A stretch of DNA of 10,844 bases. It comes from DATLZB01 sp035574175. GTDB taxonomy: Bacteria; Pseudomonadota; Alphaproteobacteria; Rhizobiales; Hyphomicrobiaceae. A model generated the notes under the pieces. That model was not told the origin of the DNA and did not search any database. It saw only the letters and a program-made list of their open reading frames with translations. Shown in pieces: positions 7,058 through 10,844 of the stretch; the first letter of the stretch is position 1, and every line of letters starts with the position of its first letter. The stretch spans positions 1-10,844 of the forward strand of contig DATLZB010000122.1 of NCBI GenBank assembly GCA_035574175.1, written 5' to 3'. The position numbers and the translations under genes were made by a program.

Positions 7058-7483
7058 ATGGATCAGCGGCTCACACTCATCACGCTCGGCGTCACTGACG
7101 TCGCCCGTTCCCGCACCTTTTACGAGGCGTTGGGCTGGAACGCCTCCCCTGCGAGCCAAGACAGCGTGGCTTTCTTCCAGCTCGTCGGCATGGGTCTTGC
7201 CCTGTGGAGCAGACAAGAGCTTGCCAACGACGCTCAGGTGGCGGATAGCAAACCGGGGTTCTCGGGCGTGGCGCTCGCCTACAATGCGCGCAGCGAGGCT
7301 GAGGTCGATGCCGTACTTGCCGAGGCGGCGGCGGCCGGCGGCCGCCTCGTTCGGGCCGCGCACAAGACGTTCTGGGGCGGCTATGCCGGCTACTTCGCCG
7401 ACCCCGACGGTCATCTGTGGGAGGTGGCGCACAACCCGTTCTGGCGGCTCGACGAGCAGGGTGCCCTGCATCTTCCCGGTTGA
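7058..7483 (+). CDS. VOC-superfamily (glyoxalase-like) protein
   Basis: A 141-residue protein of the vicinal oxygen chelate fold, which includes glyoxalase I, extradiol dioxygenases and antibiotic-resistance proteins. Two beta-alpha-beta-beta-beta modules are visible. The first starts at residue 5 (LTLITLGVTDVARSRTFYEALGW); the second contains GYFADPDGHLWEVAHNP at 111-127. The DPDGHLWE pattern with E122 is the usual last metal-ligand region of the fold. The usual first ligand near LITLGV is not an obvious His or Glu, so metal binding and substrate cannot be assigned. Of two in-frame ATGs, 7058 is preferred over 7052 because GAGGAG at 7044-7049 is then 8 bp away instead of 2. It lies 105 bp after ilvN, in a gap with no clear promoter or terminator, and converges on the next gene with 12 bp between stop codons. 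Confidence 0.85.
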   Translation: MDQRLTLITLGVTDVARSRTFYEALGWNASPASQDSVAFFQLVGMGLALWSRQELANDAQVADSKPGFSGVALAYNARSEAEVDAVLAEAAAAGGRLVRAAHKTFWGGYAGYFADPDGHLWEVAHNPFWRLDEQGALHLPG

Positions 7484-7502
7484 GGCCGAGGGCGCTCAGG
7501 CC
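7484..7502. terminator. Hairpin between convergent stops (weak)
   Basis: GGCCGAG-GGCG-CTC(A)GGCC can form a 7-bp stem with one bulged A, lying between the VOC gene stop and over the stop of the opposite-strand gene. No T-run follows on either strand. A shared bidirectional terminator is possible but unproven. Confidence 0.25.
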
Positions 7503-7786
7503 GAACGACTCTCGCCCGGCGGGTGCCGCCTCGCCTGGTCGAGTGCGGCGCTCAGCATGCCCGGGAAGTCATCGCGCAGGCTCCACACCTGCAGGTTGAC
7601 GTCGTCGAGACGGTTAACGATCCGGCCCATAAGCGACACCACCCTGTCGAAGCGCTCATTCGTCTCGGTCCGCAAACCCGACAGGTTCGGGTGCACCTCA
7701 CGCAGCTGTCCGGTCAGCACGTTGAGGGCGCCCTCAAGATCGCTGACCCGCCGCTTTAATCCCTCAATTTCGGCTTCGATGTCCAT
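7496..7786 (-). CDS. Small coiled-coil protein, candidate SOS gene
   Basis: A 96-residue acidic, helical protein with no signal peptide or membrane segment; function not recognised. The first 30 residues (MDIEAEIEGLKRRVSDLEGAL onward) show heptad spacing of hydrophobic residues, as in a coiled coil. A second amphipathic stretch runs from about 39 to 65 (RTETNERFDRVVSLMGRIV), followed by NLQVWSLRDDFPGML. It looks like a cytoplasmic oligomerising or adaptor protein. It is read against its neighbours and its stop is 12 bp from that of the VOC gene. ATG at 7784-7786 is the only usable start; the nearest GGAG (7802-7805 on this strand) is too distant, so the ribosome site is poor. Its promoter overlaps a near-ideal alphaproteobacterial LexA box, so induction by DNA damage is inferred. 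The gene is judged real because of that box, the clean coiled-coil pattern and the absence of any competing gene. Confidence 0.75.
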   Translation of the reverse strand: MDIEAEIEGLKRRVSDLEGALNVLTGQLREVHPNLSGLRTETNERFDRVVSLMGRIVNRLDDVNLQVWSLRDDFPGMLSAALDQARRHPPGESRSA

Positions 7787-7809
7787 CGCGAGGTATTCTG
7801 GCTCCGGCA

Positions 7810-7824
7810 GAACATTAGCAGAAC
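7810..7824 (-). promoter_or_regulatory. LexA (SOS) box, alphaproteobacterial type
   Basis: On the - strand this reads GTTCTGCTAATGTTC, that is GTTC-N7-GTTC, the direct-repeat LexA site known for alphaproteobacteria. The bases next to the half-sites also fit the extended form GTTCT-N5-TGTTC. It ends 24 bp before the start of the coiled-coil gene and overlaps the predicted -10, the position expected for repression. Confidence 0.8.
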
Positions 7825-7841
7825 ATGCGCGGGCGTGACAA
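7812..7841 (-). promoter_or_regulatory. Predicted promoter of the coiled-coil gene
   Basis: On the - strand TTGTCA (7836-7841) matches TTGACA at five of six positions; 18 bp later TAATGT (7812-7817) matches TATAAT at three of six. Transcription would begin near 7804, leaving a leader of about 18 bases. The LexA box covers the -10 hexamer. Confidence 0.45.
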
Positions 7842-8018
7842 CGTTCAGGTTCCGGCAGCGTAGGCGCGCAGCCGCTCGGGCGTCACCTCGTTCAAACGAC
7901 AGTTTCAATCGCTCTCGCGTCCGGCGCAGCCCACTCTATCGCCCACTCATCCTGCGCGCAGCGATCGCCTCGACGCGCGCCCCACGCTGGCATGCAGCGG
8001 CGCCCTGGCGTAGGTTCG

Positions 8019-8039
8019 GTTGCGGCAATGCCGTTGCGG
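8019..8039. repeat. Direct repeat and small palindrome upstream of the bactofilin gene
   Basis: GTTGCGG is repeated at 8019-8025 and 8033-8039 (7 bp apart), and between them CGGCAATGCCG (8023-8033) is a perfect palindrome with 5-bp arms. The element lies 14 bp before the chosen start and next to its ribosome site. It may be a regulator site or an RNA hairpin. Apart from it and the SOS promoter, nothing is seen in the 267-bp divergent gap. Confidence 0.3.
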
Positions 8040-8053
8040 GAAGGATGGAGCCG

Positions 8054-8704
8054 ATGTCGGGCGCAAACACGGGACTGCTGGTGATCGCCGAGGACGCTTT
8101 CCTCAAGGGCGAGATTCGCAACTGCCGCCAGATCGAAATCTACGGCTACGTGGAAGGCACGCTGTCTGCCAATGCGCTGCTGGTGCGCGAGGGAGGCCGC
8201 TTCTACGGCACGGCGCGCGCAGAGACGGCGGATATCGGCGGCACGTTGCAAGGCGATGTCAGCGTCAGGCACCTGATCAACATCCGCAGCAAGGGTTCGG
8301 TCAGCGGCAACGTCGAGTACGGGCAGCTCGCCGTGGAAGCTGGCGGCAACCTTTCGGCAGACGTGCACAACGTGCCGCCCACCATTGCCGGCGATCTGGA
8401 GCTGACCGTGGAGAGGGGCGGATCGGTGCGCCTCACCGTGCAGGATCTCACCGCCATCGATCCTGATCACGGGGCCCGGGACCTCACCTTCACCGTATCG
8501 CGGGCGAGGAGCGGCCATGTGGCATTCTCCGAGGCTCCCGCCCGACCGCTCACGAGGTTCACCCAGCATGAGCTCGAAGCCGGCCGCGTGCTCTTCGTCC
8601 ATGACGGCACGGCAGACGCGGCGGCGAGCTTCGAGGTGGTGGCGACCGACAAGGCCGGCGCCTCCTCCGGCAGCGCCAAAACGGTGACGGTGCGGGTGCG
8701 ATGA
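8054..8704 (+). CDS. Bactofilin fused to a CSPG/cadherin-like repeat
   Basis: A 216-residue two-part protein. Residues about 7-103 form a bactofilin (DUF583) domain, a right-handed beta-helix that polymerises into cytoskeletal filaments. It begins LLVIAEDAFLKGEIRNCRQIEIYGYVEGTL and shows the repeating glycine/hydrophobic rungs (GRFYG, GTLQGDV, GSVSGNV, GGNLSADV). After the linker HNVPPTIAG, residues about 113-216 resemble a CSPG-type repeat (Cadherin_3-like): LTVERGGSVRLT, AIDPDHGARDLTFTV, RFTQHELEAGRVLFVHDGT, ASFEVVATD. In CSPG proteins such repeats are extracellular, yet no signal peptide or membrane helix is visible here. Bactofilins often serve as membrane-associated scaffolds for cell-wall enzymes or polarity factors. 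Of two in-frame ATGs, 8054 is chosen because AAGGA at 8041-8045 is well spaced; 8045 would add MEP. Neighbours do not suggest a partner. The bactofilin call is firm, the second domain probable. Confidence 0.85.
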   Translation: MSGANTGLLVIAEDAFLKGEIRNCRQIEIYGYVEGTLSANALLVREGGRFYGTARAETADIGGTLQGDVSVRHLINIRSKGSVSGNVEYGQLAVEAGGNLSADVHNVPPTIAGDLELTVERGGSVRLTVQDLTAIDPDHGARDLTFTVSRARSGHVAFSEAPARPLTRFTQHELEAGRVLFVHDGTADAAASFEVVATDKAGASSGSAKTVTVRVR

Positions 8705-8842
8705 TTCTAGGAGGGAGCGCCTGCCACCCGCCAACCGTGAGACAACCCGACGGCGGGCGCGCGGCCGATTGCCCCTTTGCCGGCCACAATCTGCGCCTTA
8801 GCTGAGGGAAGACAGGCCCTGGTCTACACAAGAGCCTCAGCC

Positions 8843-9475
8843 ATGGCACAGCTCATCCTCTATCACGCCGCCCCGTCGCGGTCCTCCATCGTGCTCTGGA
8901 TGCTCGAGGAGCTGGGCGAGCCTTACGACGTCAAGCTCGTCAGCTTCAAGAAGGGCGAAAACCGCCAGCCCGAGTTCCTTGCCATCAACCCCATGGGCAA
9001 GCTGCCCGCCCTGAAGCACGGCGACACCGTCATCACCGAAGCCGCCGCCATCTGCACGTATCTCGCCGACGAATTCCCGCAAGCGGGGCTCAACGTTCCG
9101 ATCGGCGACCGGCGTCGCGGCGTTTATCTCAAGTGGCTGTTCTTCGGCCCGAGCTGCATCGAGCCGGCGGTCACCGACCGCGCCTTCCCGCGCAAGGAGG
9201 AGGTGCGGCGCAGCATGCTCGGCTATGGCGACTTCGACACCACCATGAACGTGGTGGCCGATGCCGTAGCCAAAGGGCCGTGGCTCATGGGCGAGCAGTT
9301 CACTGCCGCCGACGTCGTGATCGGCGCCAACATCCGCTGGGGCATGGCCTTCAACCTGATCCCCGCCCGTCCGGAGTTCACCGCCTATGCGGCGCGGATT
9401 GCGGCGCGACCGGCGGTGCGGCGGGCCGACGCCAAGGACGAGCGGTTCAAGGCGGAGCAGGAGGCCGACGCCTGA
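8843..9475 (+). CDS. Glutathione S-transferase family protein
   Basis: A 210-residue cytosolic GST-fold protein. The N-terminal thioredoxin-like domain (about 1-77) contains YHAAPSRSSIVLWMLEELG, with S12 the likely residue activating the glutathione thiol, FLAINPMGKLPAL with the cis-proline P55, and TEAAAICTYLAD, where the usual glutathione-contacting Glu-Ser is Glu66-Ala67. The helical C-terminal domain (about 88-200) carries FTAADVVIGANI (153-164), the conserved N-capping/hydrophobic staple region with D157. The Ser-to-Ala change removes one hydrogen bond to glutathione and is seen in some bacterial GSTs, so activity is not excluded. The substrate cannot be told; roles could include detoxification or stress defence. 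ATG 8843 is chosen because it gives the family's standard N-terminus; an upstream in-frame start at 8777 adds 22 unlike residues. No strong ribosome site is visible. It lies 138 bp after the bactofilin gene. Confidence 0.92.
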   Translation: MAQLILYHAAPSRSSIVLWMLEELGEPYDVKLVSFKKGENRQPEFLAINPMGKLPALKHGDTVITEAAAICTYLADEFPQAGLNVPIGDRRRGVYLKWLFFGPSCIEPAVTDRAFPRKEEVRRSMLGYGDFDTTMNVVADAVAKGPWLMGEQFTAADVVIGANIRWGMAFNLIPARPEFTAYAARIAARPAVRRADAKDERFKAEQEADA

Positions 9476-9813
9476 CCCTTGCCGCACGGACGCCGTCGGA
9501 GCGTTGCGCCCGCCCGCGTTCTCCTCCTCAAGGAGCACGCCGCGCGACCGCTCGATCGCGCGCTTGCGCTCGGGCTCAAAGGATCCGATCGTCTCCGCCG
9601 CATGCCGCACACGTGCGCAAGAGCGCGGGTCAAGCCCTGCGGAGCTTGGGGGCCCGTAAGTCGTAGCCAATTGACGAATAGCGATTTTCCGTGGAGACGA
9701 CGGGGGGTAATTCTTGCCATTACAAAACGGTAAGATTGCCGAAACAGGGGTGTAACGGTACGCCCGCTAATGCATCGCCCAACCTAGCCAATGCACACGA
9801 AAGGGAATCGGTC
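9476..9813. other. 338-bp non-coding gap before degP
   Basis: No convincing gene was found. The first part (9476-9660) is GC-rich and open in several frames on both strands, but the possible peptides are rich in Arg/Pro and resemble nothing I recognise. An inverted repeat CTTGCGC/GCGCAAG (9563-9569 and 9615-9621) with a 45-base loop is present and may be chance. From about 9660 the DNA turns AT-richer and shows GTAA repeats, consistent with the degP control region. No terminator with a T-run follows the GST gene. Confidence 0.6.
9707..9756. promoter_or_regulatory. GTAA-repeat region, degP operator candidate
   Basis: GTAAT (9707-9711) and ATTAC (9719-9723) form an inverted repeat with a 7-bp spacer. 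GTAA recurs at 9730-9733 and 9752-9755, so three same-strand copies are 22-23 bp apart, about two helical turns. The hexamer ACGGTA is repeated (9727-9732 and 9755-9760). This resembles a regulator site array for envelope-stress control of degP. Which regulator binds is not known from the sequence, and no clear -35/-10 pair was found. Confidence 0.35.
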
Positions 9814-10844
9814 ATGCAGCAGCTTCAACTGGACAGACCGGCGAACCGGGCGCGCGGCAGGCGCCTCGCCGGCGTGGCTCTGGGGGCAGGGGCGGTAGCA
9901 GCGGTCGCCATCTGGATGCTGCCGACCGTGCCCGTTCTGACGCCGATCAAGGCTGAGGCGCAAACGGTTCAGACACCGCTCGGCAGGGCTCCGATCTCAT
10001 TTGCCGACATCGTGGACCGCGTGAAGCCCGCGGTGGTCAGCATCAACATCTCCGGCGCCGGTCCGCGCGTCGCTTCAAAGGACGACGATCGCCGCGGCGG
10101 CCGCAATCAACGCCCGGAAGACCTGTTCCCGGGCCTGCCCGAGGAGTTCTACGAGTACTTCAAGAACCTGCCCCGCGGCTTTCCCAACATCCCGAAGCGG
10201 CCAACGCAGTCGCAGGGCTCGGGCTTCGTGATCTCTGAGGACGGCTACATCGTCACCAACAACCACGTGGTCGACAATGCCGGCAAGATCACGGTGAGCT
10301 TCGATGAGCACAACAAGTACGAGGCGCGCCTCGTCGGCACCGACGCGCGCTCCGACATCGCCCTGCTGAAGATCGAGGCGGACAGGAAGCTGCCCTTCGT
10401 CAAGTTCTCCGAAAAGCCGGTCCGGGTCGGCGACTGGGTGCTGGCGGTCGGCAATCCCTTCGGCCTGGGCGGCACCGTCACCGCCGGCATCGTCTCCGCA
10501 CTGGGCCGCGGCAACATCGGCGACGGCCCCTACGACTACATGCAGATCGATGCGGCAGTGAACCGAGGCAACTCGGGTGGCCCGACCTTCAACCTCGACG
10601 GCGAGGTAATCGGTGTCAACACCGCCATCTTCAGTCCCTCGGGCGGCAACGTGGGCATCGCCTTCGCGATTCCGGCGCCGACCGTGACCAAGGTCGTCGC
10701 GCAACTCAAGAAGTCGGGCACGGTCACCCGCGGCTGGCTCGGCGTCCAGATCCAGAACATCGACGAGGACACGGCCGCCAGCCTCGGGCTCTCCGCCGCC
10801 AGGGGCGCCCTCGTCAAGGAGGTGGTGCCCAACGGCCCCGGCGC
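9814..10844 (+). CDS. degP: DegP/HtrA periplasmic serine protease (5' part)
   Basis: DegP/HtrA family proteases degrade or hold misfolded envelope proteins in the periplasm. The 343 codons visible begin MQQLQLDRPANRARGRRLAG, then a hydrophobic stretch at about 19-43 that is a signal peptide or anchor. The linker holds a charged, Arg/Gly-rich loop at 88-102 and the LA-loop-like segment DLFPGLPEEFYEYFKNLP. The trypsin-like domain has QGSGFVIS at 134-141 and the catalytic triad H151 (TNNHVV), D181 (SDIALLKI) and S254 (GNSGG), so it should be active. The first PDZ domain starts around 303-310 (RGWLGVQIQNI) and is cut off by the window end, as is any second PDZ. ATG 9814 has AAAGGGA at 9800-9806, well spaced. 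degP is often next to ccmH in related genomes; here it is about 6.3 kb away with its own promoter region. Confidence 0.95.
   Translation, partial: MQQLQLDRPANRARGRRLAGVALGAGAVAAVAIWMLPTVPVLTPIKAEAQTVQTPLGRAPISFADIVDRVKPAVVSINISGAGPRVASKDDDRRGGRNQRPEDLFPGLPEEFYEYFKNLPRGFPNIPKRPTQSQGSGFVISEDGYIVTNNHVVDNAGKITVSFDEHNKYEARLVGTDARSDIALLKIEADRKLPFVKFSEKPVRVGDWVLAVGNPFGLGGTVTAGIVSALGRGNIGDGPYDYMQIDAAVNRGNSGGPTFNLDGEVIGVNTAIFSPSGGNVGIAFAIPAPTVTKVVAQLKKSGTVTRGWLGVQIQNIDEDTAASLGLSAARGALVKEVVPNGPG

Noticed and set aside
7005..7838. A 277-codon + strand open frame spanning the VOC and coiled-coil genes
   Set aside because: It overlaps two better-supported genes in other frames, is Arg/Ser/Pro-rich and shows no domain.
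7843..7852. GTTC copies at 7843 and 7849 as a second LexA site
   Set aside because: The spacing is only 2 bp, not the 7 bp needed for the direct-repeat site.
8837..9670. A 277-codon - strand open frame covering the GST gene and part of the gap
   Set aside because: Mostly the GST shadow. The 65 codons outside GST look slightly more protein-like, but no family or good ribosome site was recognised.

Overview
The window is dense, GC-rich bacterial chromosome. The gene set points to an alphaproteobacterium, most likely Hyphomicrobiales (Rhizobiales-like). Three things support this: a cytochrome c maturation operon with CcmI separate from a short CcmH (the cycHJKL layout), a LexA-type direct repeat of the alphaproteobacterial form GTTC-N7-GTTC, and a bactofilin/GST/DegP gene style common in that order. 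No transposase, integrase, tRNA, rRNA or CRISPR array was seen. I cannot name the genus.

Layout. (1) Positions 1-3492: ccmI (3' part only), ccmE, ccmF and ccmH, tightly packed on the + strand. Together these encode heme delivery and the heme ligation complex for c-type cytochromes at the periplasmic face of the inner membrane. (2) Positions 3586-6952: miaA (tRNA A37 prenylation) followed by ilvB and ilvN, the two subunits of acetohydroxyacid synthase (valine/leucine/isoleucine synthesis). The miaA-ilvB junction is unusual. It has an AT-rich stretch, a 19-bp palindrome containing TTGACA across the miaA stop, two mutually exclusive GC-rich hairpins and a tandem 12-bp repeat running into the ilvB ribosome binding site. 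(3) Positions 7058-7483: a small VOC/glyoxalase-fold protein, convergent with a 96-residue coiled-coil protein on the - strand (7496-7786). The promoter of that small gene carries an excellent alphaproteobacterial SOS box. (4) Positions 8054-8704: a bactofilin fused to a CSPG/cadherin-like repeat, an odd architecture for a cytoskeletal protein. (5) Positions 8843-9475: a glutathione S-transferase family protein. (6) Positions 9476-9813: a 338-bp non-coding stretch whose last 150 bp is the AT-richer degP promoter region. (7) From 9814 to the window end: a DegP/HtrA periplasmic serine protease, cut by the window edge at the start of its first PDZ domain.

How the genes relate. The ccm genes form one functional unit and ilvBN another. 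DegP is often found next to ccm genes in this group, but here about 6.3 kb of other genes lie between them. The middle genes (VOC, SOS-boxed coiled coil, bactofilin fusion, GST) look like independent short transcription units. The most promising leads are the LexA-controlled coiled-coil gene, the bactofilin-CSPG fusion and the structured ilvB leader.
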